A stretch of DNA of 64,000 nucleotides from NCBI RefSeq assembly GCF_023256255.1, contig NZ_JAGDXD010000043.1:1-64000 (forward strand), read 5' to 3'. The stretch comes from Caldivirga sp. (GTDB taxonomy: Archaea > Thermoproteota > Thermoprotei > Thermoproteales > Thermocladiaceae). Below the pieces are notes generated by a model. The model was not told the origin of the DNA. It did no database searches and worked only from the letters and a program-made list of their open reading frames with translations. The stretch's first letter is position 1. Every line of letters starts with the position of its first letter. Shown one piece after another: positions 25,660-34,818 of this stretch. The position numbers and the translations under genes were made by a program.

Positions 25660-26817
25660 TTAGCCTTCCTGACTTGGGAAAGTTGGCCTTAGATTACTCA
25701 TCACCCATTCACTACTTATGCATTGGGGTACATTACTTATTCCAAAAGCCTCAGGATGCAGGATAGCGGCTATAACCTCAGCTCCATAAACTGATAATGG
25801 CCCTGGCTCCTCAACTAGGCTTGTAGCTAAGTTACCCAGTATGTAAACGTGCCTCTCCCTAACGGCCTTAGTGTAGTTTATCCCCGGGATCTGCATTATC
25901 GCCGCTAATGTTGATGAACAGTTACCCATGAAGTCACTGGCTATTATATAGTCTGAGTTGTAAGCCACTACTTGGCTTGGCGTTAACGTTGGCCATGGTA
26001 TAGTCGTGTTAACTATGTCTAGACCCCCTGCCACCGTTATTTCATAGCCTATGAAGGTTATGTTTGACGGTGAGTAGACCGGGTTATACCAATCCATGAA
26101 TATAACGGTGGGTTTAGGTAAGCCGGCCACCTTATCTTCAATAGACTTAACATTGTTAATTATCCAAGATGCCACCGTTAATCCCTTCTCAGGTACGCCA
26201 AGGGCCTTGGCCGTTAAGTAGACGTCTGCCGCAATCTGCTGGAATGTTTTATCAGCGGTTCCGTTTATTATTACTAACGGTATACCTATACTTGAGAAGG
26301 AGGCTAGGTTACTTGGTCCATAGAAGCCTAGGTCGTAGCATATTATCGTTGGGGATGCATTAACCACAGCCTCTATTGATGGTACAGGCCATATTGAGTT
26401 AAGCACTGTGACGTTTGATGGTATCGTTACGTTGAAGTAACTCAGTATTTGTTTTGAATAAACATCAAGTAGAATGACCTTATCACCTAGACCCAAGGAG
26501 AATAGTATTTGGGAGCAAGCTGGATCCAGGGATGCGATCCTGAGGGATTGAGCCGGAATGGTGGTTGTTGACGTAATGGTGGCCGTACTAGTTACTGTAG
26601 CCGTGGTTACAGTGGTGGTAACTGAGGTTGTTGTTACTGTATTAACTGAAGTGGTGGTTACTGTTGTTGCTGATGTAACAGTAGTGGTTACTACTGATGT
26701 CACAACCGATGTAGTTGTGGTGGGTTTAACTGGTTGATTAACCCTGTAGGCTAAGTAGCCCACAGCCGCAACCAGTATAACCACCAGCACCAGTGAGGTT
26801 ACTGTCCTTAGATCCAT
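25660..26817 (-). CDS. ABC transporter substrate-binding protein, metal-chelate/cobalamin type
   Basis: A 385-residue surface protein. The first 25 residues form a single hydrophobic anchor (VTSLVLVVILVAAVGYLAY). Residues 32-95 are a linker made almost only of Thr, Val and Ser, as in other crenarchaeal binding proteins, where it is often glycosylated. From about 97 on follows a helical-backbone binding domain (ASLDPACSQILFSLGLGDKVILLD; SIEAVVNASPTIICYD) of the BtuF/FecB class. The ligand is probably an iron chelate, haem or cobalamin. First gene of the operon, preceded by a palindrome and a TATA-like box. Confidence 0.87.
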   Translation of the reverse strand: MDLRTVTSLVLVVILVAAVGYLAYRVNQPVKPTTTTSVVTSVVTTTVTSATTVTTTSVNTVTTTSVTTTVTTATVTSTATITSTTTIPAQSLRIASLDPACSQILFSLGLGDKVILLDVYSKQILSYFNVTIPSNVTVLNSIWPVPSIEAVVNASPTIICYDLGFYGPSNLASFSSIGIPLVIINGTADKTFQQIAADVYLTAKALGVPEKGLTVASWIINNVKSIEDKVAGLPKPTVIFMDWYNPVYSPSNITFIGYEITVAGGLDIVNTTIPWPTLTPSQVVAYNSDYIIASDFMGNCSSTLAAIMQIPGINYTKAVRERHVYILGNLATSLVEEPGPLSVYGAEVIAAILHPEAFGISNVPQCISSEWVMSNLRPTFPSQEG

Positions 26818-26824
26818 AGTAGTG

Positions 26825-26836
26825 GGATAAATATCC
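26825..26836 (-). promoter_or_regulatory. Palindrome between TATA box and start of the ABC operon
   Basis: GGATA-AA-TATCC lies directly between the TATA-like box and the start codon of the binding-protein gene, where a bound repressor would block the polymerase. It may be an operator for a metal-responsive regulator; no such regulator is encoded next to it. Confidence 0.4.
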
Positions 26837-26847
26837 TATTTTTAAAC
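26837..26847 (-). promoter_or_regulatory. TATA-like box of the ABC importer operon
   Basis: GTTTAAAAATA on the minus strand, centred about 25 nt before the ATG at 26817. Confidence 0.5.
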
Positions 26848-26895
26848 TTTACCCATTGAAGAAAACAAATTAAGCAACCCAACACAGTAATAGCA

Positions 26896-27249
26896 ATGAA
26901 TAGTGAGGAGTTAGCTAGGTTAATGGAGGTCCTTGAGAATACAATTATAGTTAAGCTTAATGATGACTATGCGGTTAGGGTTATGGATTACGTTGGTCCT
27001 GGGGAACATGATTATACCATTGTCCCGATTCTATACCGTCTTAATAATATTAAGATACTTGAGGTTTGGATTGAGATTGATGCTAGGCAGTATAGGGCAG
27101 CCCTCATAAGTGAGGTTGATGAACACTTAAAGGCTGTTGGGGGGTGGTTAGCTAGGGGTGAGTTCCTAGTGTTGTTTAATGATGGATTAGTTAAGATAAG
27201 TATACCTAAGGATAGTGAACCCTTCAAGGGATTCATTAAACCTGGCTAA
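26896..27249 (+). CDS. Hypothetical protein
   Basis: A 117-residue acidic protein that I do not recognise. It lacks membrane segments and cysteines. The sequence alternates short beta-strand-like stretches (TIIVKL, YAVRVMDYV, IKILEVWIEI, FLVLFNDGLVKISI) with a single central helix. It is divergent from the ABC importer operon (78 bp apart) and 52 bp before the MFS gene, with which it may be co-transcribed. Confidence 0.6.
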   Translation: MNSEELARLMEVLENTIIVKLNDDYAVRVMDYVGPGEHDYTIVPILYRLNNIKILEVWIEIDARQYRAALISEVDEHLKAVGGWLARGEFLVLFNDGLVKISIPKDSEPFKGFIKPG

Positions 27250-27301
27250 TCATAGGCATGTGGTTTAAGGCTTAATAACGCTGGCCCTTAACGCGGATCC
27301 A

Positions 27302-28405
27302 ATGGTAAGTAAAGCAATAGCGGTAACCAACATAATGGTTGCCAGATTCATATACAGCATCTACTGGTACTACCTAGCGCCAGCCTTACCGTTAATTAGG
27401 CAGGAGTTCGCCGTACCAAATTATGAACTCGGCCTAGTCCCCCTCTTCTTCATAATAGGGGCTGGTTCATTCCAAATACCAGCAAGCATTGTAGCTAGGT
27501 ACATTGGTAATGTTAAAACTGCGGTAATTGGATTAACCCTATTATCAATAGCTGGAGTAGCTACGGCCTTCAGCGTGGGCTTCAATGAGATACTAATCCT
27601 AAGACTATTGGCTGGTATTGGTGCTGCACTATTCTTCTCCACAGCAGCCACAGTTGTGACTAACCTATACCCGGGTAGGGAGGGTTTAATGCTAGGTATA
27701 TATAATGCAGTGTTTAGCGCTGGGGCTGGGGTTGGGCTGGTTTATGGGGTTGTTTACACTATGGTTAACTGGAGGATTGCAGTACTTGCAATTAGCCTGG
27801 TAGGCTTACTGGAGTCTGTAATGCTTCTTAAGACTTGTTCACCACTTAATAGGCCTATTGATGCTGGTTTATCAATAAGCAAGGGTGCGGTACTGGTGGG
27901 TTTAGCGACTGCCGGATACTGGGGTGCCAATTACGCTACAGGTAACTTACTACCCACCTATGCGGTTAATCATGGGGTAGGCTTAGCTAATGCATCATTA
28001 ATAACGTCACTCCTCCTCTTCTCAAGCCTAATAGGTGGTTTATCGGGTAAGCTGGCTGATTTAACAAGTAGGAGGGAGCTCCTTGTCATTATACCAGCAG
28101 TGTTGGGCTCCTCATCCTTCCTACTCATAATAACACTTAATCCCTACGCCATGATTGCTTCAACACTAATAGTGGGTTACACCAGTGAGCTTATGATTAC
28201 CGCCTCCTACGCCCTAGTTGTTAATGACTTGAACCCAACCATGGGGCTTGCGACGGTTAATACCTTAAACATGATTGTCGGCATGTGGCTAAGCCCATTG
28301 TTCACCGCCGTTATGAGTGATTCATCATTACCGTGGATCATGATGATTATAGCCTCAGTAGTGCCATTACCCCTTCTACTTATGAGACGTAGATTTAGGC
28401 GTTAG
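27302..28405 (+). CDS. Major facilitator superfamily transporter
   Basis: A 367-residue permease with about 12 hydrophobic helices. Helix 1 is followed by YYLAPALPLIRQEF, and the loop between helices 2 and 3 is VARYIGNVKT, a reduced MFS motif A. GKLADLTSRRELL (second-half motif) is clear. Pattern and length suit a small-solute or drug carrier. Substrate is not predictable. Confidence 0.85.
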   Translation: MVSKAIAVTNIMVARFIYSIYWYYLAPALPLIRQEFAVPNYELGLVPLFFIIGAGSFQIPASIVARYIGNVKTAVIGLTLLSIAGVATAFSVGFNEILILRLLAGIGAALFFSTAATVVTNLYPGREGLMLGIYNAVFSAGAGVGLVYGVVYTMVNWRIAVLAISLVGLLESVMLLKTCSPLNRPIDAGLSISKGAVLVGLATAGYWGANYATGNLLPTYAVNHGVGLANASLITSLLLFSSLIGGLSGKLADLTSRRELLVIIPAVLGSSSFLLIITLNPYAMIASTLIVGYTSELMITASYALVVNDLNPTMGLATVNTLNMIVGMWLSPLFTAVMSDSSLPWIMMIIASVVPLPLLLMRRRFRR

Positions 28406-28484
28406 GGCTAGTAGGGTAATGTTAACCCCGCTTGTTACCACCCGTTACTTATTAAACTTAATAACACTAGCCTAAGTAGGTAAT

Positions 28485-28919
28485 ATGCCGCTTGGGCGTA
28501 GGGGGGTTAATTATGAGAGGGAGTTAGCTAACTGGCTATGGAGCCTTGGGTTCGCTGTAATTAGGGCGCCTGCAAGTGGGGGTGGGGTTAGGCGTAGGTT
28601 CGCCCCAGACTTGGTAGCAATGTTTAGGGGTAAGGTGATTATACTTGAGGTTAAGTATAGGGCTAAGCCAACTCCAATAAGCATACAGTGTGATAAGGTT
28701 AATAGGCTGCTTGAATTCGCAAGTAGGGCTGGTGGGGAGGCTTACGTGGTTATTAAGTACGCTAGGGAACCTTGGAGGATAATACCTGTTAAGCCATGCA
28801 ACGGGGACTCAGCCTTAACATACACGACCAGTGAGGTTAAGGAGGCAGGTAGGCTTGAGGATGCGGTTAGAAGCATGATTAACGTTAATATAATGAATAT
28901 ATTGAACAATGGTGATTAA
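28485..28919 (+). CDS. hjc: Holliday junction resolvase Hjc
   Basis: A 144-residue archaeal structure-specific nuclease that cuts four-way DNA junctions. The type II restriction-like active site is complete: Glu11 (RGVNYERELANWL), Asp42 in FAPDLVAMF, and Glu55-x-Lys57 in ILEVKYR. SGGGVRRRFAPD is the conserved loop. An AT-rich promoter with TTATTAAA lies upstream. It is a single-gene unit and would act with RadA, encoded at 60239-61312, in recombination. Confidence 0.93.
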   Translation: MPLGRRGVNYERELANWLWSLGFAVIRAPASGGGVRRRFAPDLVAMFRGKVIILEVKYRAKPTPISIQCDKVNRLLEFASRAGGEAYVVIKYAREPWRIIPVKPCNGDSALTYTTSEVKEAGRLEDAVRSMINVNIMNILNNGD

Positions 28920-28966
28920 GATTATTATGTAAAAACTCGGTTTAAAAACCCACAGCAACCTTAAGC

Positions 28967-30175
28967 TTAATCACCAACGCCTCCTCCAGCCACCACTACT
29001 GAGCCTACCTTCTCACTCAAGTACTTTAACCTATTCCTCTCATACTCCTCAACTGGAATTGACTTAAGCGTTGATAATATTTGGGGTAAGGTCGTGTACT
29101 CCATTTCTTCAGGCGGTAACCTATGTGGCATTATAGGCCCCATCCTCCTAATGTAGTCTGTTACGAAGGCCGCAATCTGCCTACTTAAGTCAAAGGCCGG
29201 ATCATCAAACATGTCCACTGGGCCCTCTAAGTAGCCATCATGCAGTTGGAAGCCTAATGCACCAACCTTGGGTGGTCCATCAAATCTAGTCATCTTAGGA
29301 CCCATGGCTATCTTATTAGCCTGATCAATACTTACGAACCTACCCGGCATTAATGGACCAGTGTGGCTACCCCTCATCCAGCCCTCCACTAGGTGGGGTA
29401 GGGCGAATGCCTCAAGTACCTCACCTACTGCTGGTAAACCATGCTGGGCCCTAACTATGGCTACCGGGTCATCCTTACCCACGTACCTGCCAGCTATTAG
29501 GTTAAGCCTCTCTACGCTGACTACAGCGGCCTGGGTTAGGTCACTCCTTCTGTAGACTCTCCTAATAATGTACCTTCCAGGTGTACCTATTAGGCCTAGT
29601 ATAGTGTATATGTGCTCAGGGGCGTCAAGCAGGTAAACCTTACCTTCATAAACATCTATTACCTCAAACCTAAATCCACCATGCATCTGCGGGTCAATAA
29701 CTAGGCCCGCGGTATTAAATGGATCAGCGAATATCTTATACATGGGTAAGTTGTACGCGCCTGGTTCAGTCTTATCGGCAGCGAATACTATTAATGGCTC
29801 ACTGGGTCTTTCCTCAAACTCCATCTCAGCCACCTGAGGCCCAAGCCCCCTTACGTTACCGCTGAAGCTCTCCTTAAGTAAGTCTTGTCCAGCCCCATAT
29901 AGTTTAAACTTCTTAGCGTAATTCTCGGTTGCATCCTTGAATATGCTCCACGCTAATCCATGTATCTCAGGGTTATCAATGCCCTTATCATGGGTCATTA
30001 ATAGGCTCATATCATCTCCAACATTAAACACGTAGTAGTCGATTAGTAACCCACTCTTAACAGCATCCTTGAGTCTACTGCTAGCGTACTCAAGTATCTT
30101 TGGGTGAACCCAAGCATGACCAGGTATTCCCCCAATATCAGCCTTTATTACTGATACTGTAGTTTTAGGTGACAT
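28967..30175 (-). CDS. fbp: Fructose-1,6-bisphosphate aldolase/phosphatase
   Basis: A 402-residue bifunctional enzyme that condenses triose phosphates and dephosphorylates the product to fructose 6-phosphate, fixing the direction of gluconeogenesis. The N-terminal VSVIKADIGGIPGH and NVGDDMSLLMTHDKG hold metal ligands. Tyr231 and Lys234 (RYVGKDDPVAIV) are the aldolase residues. RGSHTGPLMPGRF and RFDGPPKVGALGFQ complete the family pattern. It is the ancestral gluconeogenic enzyme of archaea. The promoter is strong and leaderless, in a 420-bp AT-rich region shared with a divergent regulator gene. Confidence 0.95.
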   Translation of the reverse strand: MSPKTTVSVIKADIGGIPGHAWVHPKILEYASSRLKDAVKSGLLIDYYVFNVGDDMSLLMTHDKGIDNPEIHGLAWSIFKDATENYAKKFKLYGAGQDLLKESFSGNVRGLGPQVAEMEFEERPSEPLIVFAADKTEPGAYNLPMYKIFADPFNTAGLVIDPQMHGGFRFEVIDVYEGKVYLLDAPEHIYTILGLIGTPGRYIIRRVYRRSDLTQAAVVSVERLNLIAGRYVGKDDPVAIVRAQHGLPAVGEVLEAFALPHLVEGWMRGSHTGPLMPGRFVSIDQANKIAMGPKMTRFDGPPKVGALGFQLHDGYLEGPVDMFDDPAFDLSRQIAAFVTDYIRRMGPIMPHRLPPEEMEYTTLPQILSTLKSIPVEEYERNRLKYLSEKVGSVVVAGGGVGD

Positions 30176-30595
30176 AATAATATATTACAATACATCCTTA
30201 TAAATTTTACGCTATAATATATTATATATAATATTGCTATATTAATTGAAACTACTTAAAAATAGGCAACCACGACTAACTCAAACAATCATCATGATTA
30301 ATATATTTTGGAAAATATTAGTACATAAATGAAATAGACTGTCAATTTCTTGACATTTAGATGATTATTACTGTAGTTATGTTAGTGACAATTACCTCTA
30401 AGTGCTTATATATAAGGTAACATAGATATTGTTAAATTAAAGGCTGACTCATGTAATACTAGCAATTTCAATTCTTTTTAATCATAGGAACCTCACGGTT
30501 TCTTCATGGTCCCTCATAGGTATATTGAGGTAAAACAGTAATGGAAGTAGTGGTAAATCTTCTGAAGGAAGACTAAAGGATGAATTGCCGTAGAT
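30176..30595. other. 420-bp AT-rich divergent regulatory region
   Basis: No credible gene on either strand. It is very AT-rich and contains runs such as ATATATTATATATAATAT (about 30224-30240). It lies between the gluconeogenic FBPA/ase gene and a COG1709-type regulator, so it probably carries control sites for both. No longer inverted repeat stands out. Confidence 0.4.
30196..30205 (-). promoter_or_regulatory. TATA-like box of the FBPA/ase gene
   Basis: ATTTATAAGG on the minus strand, centred about 26 nt before the ATG, a near-consensus archaeal TATA box for a leaderless mRNA. Confidence 0.55.
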
Positions 30596-31414
30596 TTGTT
30601 AGTAAAACCATTTTTAGACTGTTTGTCTTGCTCATGTCTAATTAAGCGAAAAGGTATTAAAGAGCTTGGTCTCATAGAAACCGTGGAGGAAACTATTGAA
30701 AATACGGTAGTGGATAAAGTCGCTACATTAATAGCGGGTTCAATAGTGATGGCTGATTCACCAGGTAAGGAGCTAAAACGCTGGAGGGAGTACTTTAACA
30801 TACCTCAGACTGAATTAGCCATAAAATTATCAACCACCCCTAGCGTAATCAGTGATTATGAATCAGGTAGGAGAAAGTCACCTGGGTCATACTTCATTAA
30901 GAAATTCGTCAGAGCCTTAATAGATATTGAGCTTGAGAAGGGTGGTTCAAGGCTTCAATTACTTATCAAACAACTATCCGTTGGTGATAAGTACACTTTA
31001 GCCATAATTGACATGAAGGATTACGTTAATCCAATAAGTCTTGAAACATTTCTAAAGGCCATAAACGCATCCCTTGTAGTGCCTCCAGCAGTAAGAATGG
31101 ATATTCACGGATACACCATGGTTGACAGTATTAAATTACTGTTAGATGTGCCATCATACGAGTACCTTAAACTGTATGGTTCAACAACCCAAAGAGCCGC
31201 AATATTCATTAATACTAGGTACGGTAGGTCACCTTTAGTAGCTATAAAGGCTATGATGGCTTTCGTTGACTTTAAGCCATCTATAGTAGTGCTTCATGGC
31301 TTAGATAAGCCAGATTACTTAGGCATTGAGGTTGCAAGGAGGGAGAAGATACCTTTAGCGATGAGTAACATGGATGTTGATGAGATGGTTAGAGTACTTA
31401 GATCACTTGGTTAA
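30596..31414 (+). CDS. XRE-type HTH transcriptional regulator (COG1709-like)
   Basis: A 272-residue regulator. Residues 57-110 form an XRE helix-turn-helix: LKRWREYFNIPQTELAIKLS, then TTPSVISDYESGRRKSPGS. The C-terminal part (about 115-270) is a conserved alpha/beta domain of archaeal regulators of the COG1709 group (LAIIDMKDYVNPIS; SIKLLLDVPSYEYLKLYGST; KAMMAFVDFKPSIVVLHGLD). The TTG used as start is uncertain; the frame opens at ATT five codons earlier. CLSCSC near residues 9-14 is odd and may bind metal. Divergent from fbp, which it might control. Confidence 0.75.
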   Translation: MLVKPFLDCLSCSCLIKRKGIKELGLIETVEETIENTVVDKVATLIAGSIVMADSPGKELKRWREYFNIPQTELAIKLSTTPSVISDYESGRRKSPGSYFIKKFVRALIDIELEKGGSRLQLLIKQLSVGDKYTLAIIDMKDYVNPISLETFLKAINASLVVPPAVRMDIHGYTMVDSIKLLLDVPSYEYLKLYGSTTQRAAIFINTRYGRSPLVAIKAMMAFVDFKPSIVVLHGLDKPDYLGIEVARREKIPLAMSNMDVDEMVRVLRSLG

Positions 31415-31456
31415 GTAGCGAATTCTCTTGAATTATATCCTGAAGCGAACAATTAA

Positions 31457-31466
31457 GTTTTAAACC
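31457..31466 (+). promoter_or_regulatory. TATA-like box of thyX
   Basis: GTTTTAAACC centred about 25 nt before the GTG at 31486. Confidence 0.5.
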
Positions 31467-31485
31467 TAAGCGAATATAATTTAAC

Positions 31486-32283
31486 GTGGCTTACTCCTTA
31501 ATTAAGCCATCCGTGACCCTGCTAACCACCTGGGGTAGTGAGGATATTACTGCAGCTATGGCTGACGTAATATACAGGGGTTACTCAATTGATAAGGCAT
31601 TGGAGAGAGTTAGGACTGATCAAAGTATTGTTAGAAGGAGGATACTGAGCTTCCTTAAGGATGGGCATTCAAGCGTATTCGAATTCATGGGCGCACAATG
31701 GCTTATTGAAGGTAGTAGAGCTTTAACCCACGAGTTAATTAGGCATAGGATAGCCTCCTATTGGCAGGAGAGCCAGAGGTACGTGGATTACGTTAAGGGT
31801 CAATTAAGATTCATTATACCACCTGACGCATTAAACCTAATGAGTAACGTAATTGACTCTGCAGCTAAGGGCTACGTTAATTTAAGGGGAAGCCAAGCAC
31901 CGGAGGATGCTAGGTATGTTTTACCTAATGCCATGGCTAGTAGGATTTGGGTTCAAATGAACGCTAGGGAATTCTTCCTAAACTTCATACCCCTTAGAAC
32001 AGGGCTTGGGGCATTCCATGAAATTAGGTTAATAGCTTGGTTAATGTTCACTACCGTCATGGATAAGTTCCCGGTGACATCCAGGTGGATTTGGGTTAAT
32101 TTAACTAAACTCCACCCTGATTACTGCAGGGGTGTTGAAAAGCTTAGTGAAACTTACGGAACCAGTGACTGCAGGGTAATAAGCATTAGGCAAGCCTTCG
32201 AGAAGTGGGGATTAAGCATACCCACCAGTCTAAGTGAATTAATGAATAGTGGAAGTAAGGAGCAGAGTAGGATTAATGCTTAA
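31486..32283 (+). CDS. thyX: FAD-dependent thymidylate synthase
   Basis: A 265-residue flavoenzyme making dTMP from dUMP with methylene-tetrahydrofolate and reduced FAD. The ThyX signature [14 protein letters not shown] (86-99) is exact for RHRx2Sx4SxRY, and [14 protein letters not shown] and the ENL-like [14 protein letters not shown] region follow. It starts at a GTG placed 20 nt after a TATA-like box. The 3' end overlaps the convergent rpl40e by 11 nt. Confidence 0.95.
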   Translation: MAYSLIKPSVTLLTTWGSEDITAAMADVIYRGYSIDKALERVRTDQSIVRRRILSFLKDGHSSVFEFMGAQWLIEGSRALTHELIRHRIASYWQESQRYVDYVKGQLRFIIPPDALNLMSNVIDSAAKGYVNLRGSQAPEDARYVLPNAMASRIWVQMNAREFFLNFIPLRTGLGAFHEIRLIAWLMFTTVMDKFPVTSRWIWVNLTKLHPDYCRGVEKLSETYGTSDCRVISIRQAFEKWGLSIPTSLSELMNSGSKEQSRINA

Positions 32284-32428
32284 ACCTCTTTGGTCTTAAA
32301 TCCTTACTACCACACCTCCTACATTTCTCAGCCCCAATAGGGTTCCGTGCCCCGCATCTCCTGCATATCCAGTAACCAAACCTGTGTTCAACAGCTATCC
32401 TAAGCTTCTCAGGGTCACTTATAGGCAT
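32273..32428 (-). CDS. rpl40e: Large-subunit ribosomal protein eL40
   Basis: A 51-residue zinc-ribbon ribosomal protein. It starts [20 protein letters not shown] and has two CxxC pairs: [10 protein letters not shown] and [12 protein letters not shown]. This is the normal length and layout for archaeal L40e, which binds near the GTPase centre of the large subunit. A TATA-like box lies 27 nt before the ATG (32451-32460). Its last codons overlap the end of thyX on the other strand. Confidence 0.93.
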   Translation of the reverse strand: MPISDPEKLRIAVEHRFGYWICRRCGARNPIGAEKCRRCGSKDLRPKRFKH

Positions 32429-32450
32429 AAGGCATCGCTAATACCCACTA

Positions 32451-32460
32451 CTTTAAAACA
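32451..32460 (-). promoter_or_regulatory. TATA-like box of rpl40e
   Basis: TGTTTTAAAG on the minus strand, centred 27 nt before the rpl40e ATG. Confidence 0.5.
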
Positions 32461-32609
32461 TTACGCCTCAACTCAGCTGATTAGAAATATCTCATTTAAG
32501 GTTTTTTAACATGTTTAATGTAAATTAAGCATCAGTTAAGATATTTTGAAACCTAGTTTAACGCCTTCAGCTTAAATACTTAAAAGATGTTTACTGAGGT
32601 GAGTGTGCA

Positions 32610-33506
32610 GTGAATGTGGTTAAATTAAAGGCGTTAGCTAAGGTTATTAATGAGGATGTAATTAAGGAGGCCTTCATAGGTAAGATCGTTACGCTAGGTT
32701 ATGTTGAACCCCTTCTCCCCCAGGAGGTGTTTAAGTATTACCCATTAAATGAGTATGATTATAGGCTTGATTCAGGCATAATAGAGTACGTAGTCACTAA
32801 TGTAGAGGATTTAATGAATAATTTAGAACCAGGAATAAGCATCAATAAGGTTTCCACTGAGCATTTTAATGAATGCGTTCAGTTGACTAGTAGTGAGTAT
32901 GAGTTAATCACGATGTGTAAGAGGAATGAGGAATGGATAGTGTACCACATGAATAAGAGAGCCTTAATGAAGTACTTCATCCTAAACGTCTCACTTGAGG
33001 GGGGTAAATTAGACGTGAAGGCTAAGAGGGATGTAACCCCATCCTACAATGCTAAGTTAAAGATTGCGTACATACTTGGCTGCGATGTGCCAGTTGATTT
33101 CATAATTGACATATACTCCAATGTTTATGTCGAATACTTCAGTGAATATAAGTTTAAGTTACCTGAACCTGCTGATGTAGTTAGTGCTCTTATGAATAAC
33201 CTAGCTAAGTACAGGAACTTCCTTAAACTCTATACCACGGATTACTACATTTACGAATTAACAACGGTTGGCTACTTAATTGAACTGGAGAATGAGGGGC
33301 AAAGAGTAAGGGTTAATGTTAACGGTGAGACGGTGTTAACTGGGAATCAAATAAAGGGTGGTAATCTTTATGAGATAACGGATATGATGCTGGATAAGTT
33401 AAATGAGCTCAAGATAGGGCTTGACATGATTGAATTATATTCATGTAGTCTTGATGAATTACTCAGAAAAGCCATAAGTGGCTTAAGGGAGTCAATAAGG
33501 CTCTAG
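32610..33506 (+). CDS. Hypothetical protein
   Basis: A 298-residue soluble protein that I do not recognise. It is rich in Tyr, Leu and acidic residues, with an even mix of strands and helices and scattered cysteines (about residues 90, 103, 156 and 281) but no metal motif. GAGGTGAG upstream of the start (around 32596) could serve as a ribosome binding site, and ACTTAAAAG (about 32577-32585) as a TATA box. It ends 53 bp from the convergent isomerase gene. No function can be suggested. Confidence 0.6.
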   Translation: MNVVKLKALAKVINEDVIKEAFIGKIVTLGYVEPLLPQEVFKYYPLNEYDYRLDSGIIEYVVTNVEDLMNNLEPGISINKVSTEHFNECVQLTSSEYELITMCKRNEEWIVYHMNKRALMKYFILNVSLEGGKLDVKAKRDVTPSYNAKLKIAYILGCDVPVDFIIDIYSNVYVEYFSEYKFKLPEPADVVSALMNNLAKYRNFLKLYTTDYYIYELTTVGYLIELENEGQRVRVNVNGETVLTGNQIKGGNLYEITDMMLDKLNELKIGLDMIELYSCSLDELLRKAISGLRESIRL

Positions 33507-33559
33507 TTACCAGCTTTACTCACATTTAATTCGTGGATGAAGTATCCTCAGTGTTTAAT

Positions 33560-34684
33560 TCACTCATTAATTAAGTTACTTATTAGGACGCTGGCTATTG
33601 GCTTTAAAGTATCATATATGCTCATGGTTAACTTACACCTAACCCCCCTTTGAATAAGCCATAGGAGTATGGGTAAGCTTGCTACAACCGGTGCCTTCTT
33701 AAGATCATTCACCTTTCTCGAGCCTGTCAGGAACATTGCTGCCTTAAACTCCCACATTACCTTATTAATGGTTTCCTTAACCGAATCATAACCCTTAAGC
33801 GCTGAAAGAAGCATGGGCCTTGACATTGAGAAGGCATCAGCACCAACGGCTATTGCCTTAGCTCCATCCAACCCATTCCTAACTCCCCCTGAGGCGAATA
33901 TTAAACCATCGTAAACACTGCTGACTTCGCATATTGATAGAAGTGTTGGTATACCCCAATTCCTGAACACGTCAGCTTCAGTAGTGTCCCCCCTTCTAAT
34001 GGACTCAATCTTAATGAATGATGTTCCTCCAAGACCAGCCACATCGATTGCATCCGGTGGAATATCCGCAAGTACTCTAGCAACCTCCATGGATATGCCA
34101 TTACCAACCTCCTTAACTATCAGGGGTCTGTTAGTAACCCTCCTAATTAGCTTCAGTTTACTTAACACGCCCTTAAACCATGGTTCACCCTCAGGTTGAA
34201 ACAATTCTTGGGCTGGATTAAGGTGAATTGCCACAGCATCAGCGTTAATCATGTCTACAGCTTCATTAACCCAGTCAATTAATTCCCTGTCGCTTAGTCT
34301 TGAAACCTGAGGCGCACCTAGGTTAGCTATCTTTAAGGCGCTTGGGGCGTTCTCCTTAACAACCTTAAAGCTTCCTGCAGTCTCAGGCTTCATTATAGCA
34401 ACCCTCTGGGACCCAACGTACATTCCTACGTTTAACTCCTCAGCAGCTTTAGCTAAGGTTGCATTAACCCTCTCTGCAGTTTCAGTGCCACCTGTTAAGG
34501 CCCCTATTATGAAGGGGAAGCTAAGTCTCTTACTGAAGATTGTGGTTCCTGGTTCAACGTCATCAAAATCCATTTCAGGTAGGGCATTATGAATCAATTG
34601 AACTTCATCAAAAAGTGAACTACCCTCCTCAACATTACTCGTTGCGGCAATCCTAAGATGCTCATCCTTCCGGTTCTCTATCAT
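33560..34684 (-). CDS. fni: Isopentenyl-diphosphate delta-isomerase, type 2
   Basis: A 374-residue FMN- and NADPH-dependent TIM barrel that interconverts IPP and DMAPP for archaeal isoprenoid lipids. Typical parts are the N-terminal RKDEHLRIA, PFIIGALTGGTETAERVN, VGSQRVAIMKPE, AIHLNPAQELFQPEGE, PLIVKEVGNGISMEVA, VAGLGGTSFIKIE and the FMN-phosphate loop FASGGVRNGLDGAKAIAVGA. The protein is complete. It is a single-gene unit. Confidence 0.95.
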   Translation of the reverse strand: MIENRKDEHLRIAATSNVEEGSSLFDEVQLIHNALPEMDFDDVEPGTTIFSKRLSFPFIIGALTGGTETAERVNATLAKAAEELNVGMYVGSQRVAIMKPETAGSFKVVKENAPSALKIANLGAPQVSRLSDRELIDWVNEAVDMINADAVAIHLNPAQELFQPEGEPWFKGVLSKLKLIRRVTNRPLIVKEVGNGISMEVARVLADIPPDAIDVAGLGGTSFIKIESIRRGDTTEADVFRNWGIPTLLSICEVSSVYDGLIFASGGVRNGLDGAKAIAVGADAFSMSRPMLLSALKGYDSVKETINKVMWEFKAAMFLTGSRKVNDLKKAPVVASLPILLWLIQRGVRCKLTMSIYDTLKPIASVLISNLINE

Positions 34685-34818
34685 TTAATTTAGGCTTGGT
34701 AGCACATATAAATAAAGCTTCCCTCCATAATCTCACCTAAGGCATAATTAACCCTAATAAGATTCAGAATTGGAATTAACAAATATAGGTTAAGTCTAAT
34801 TTAATTTGAAGCCGATGG

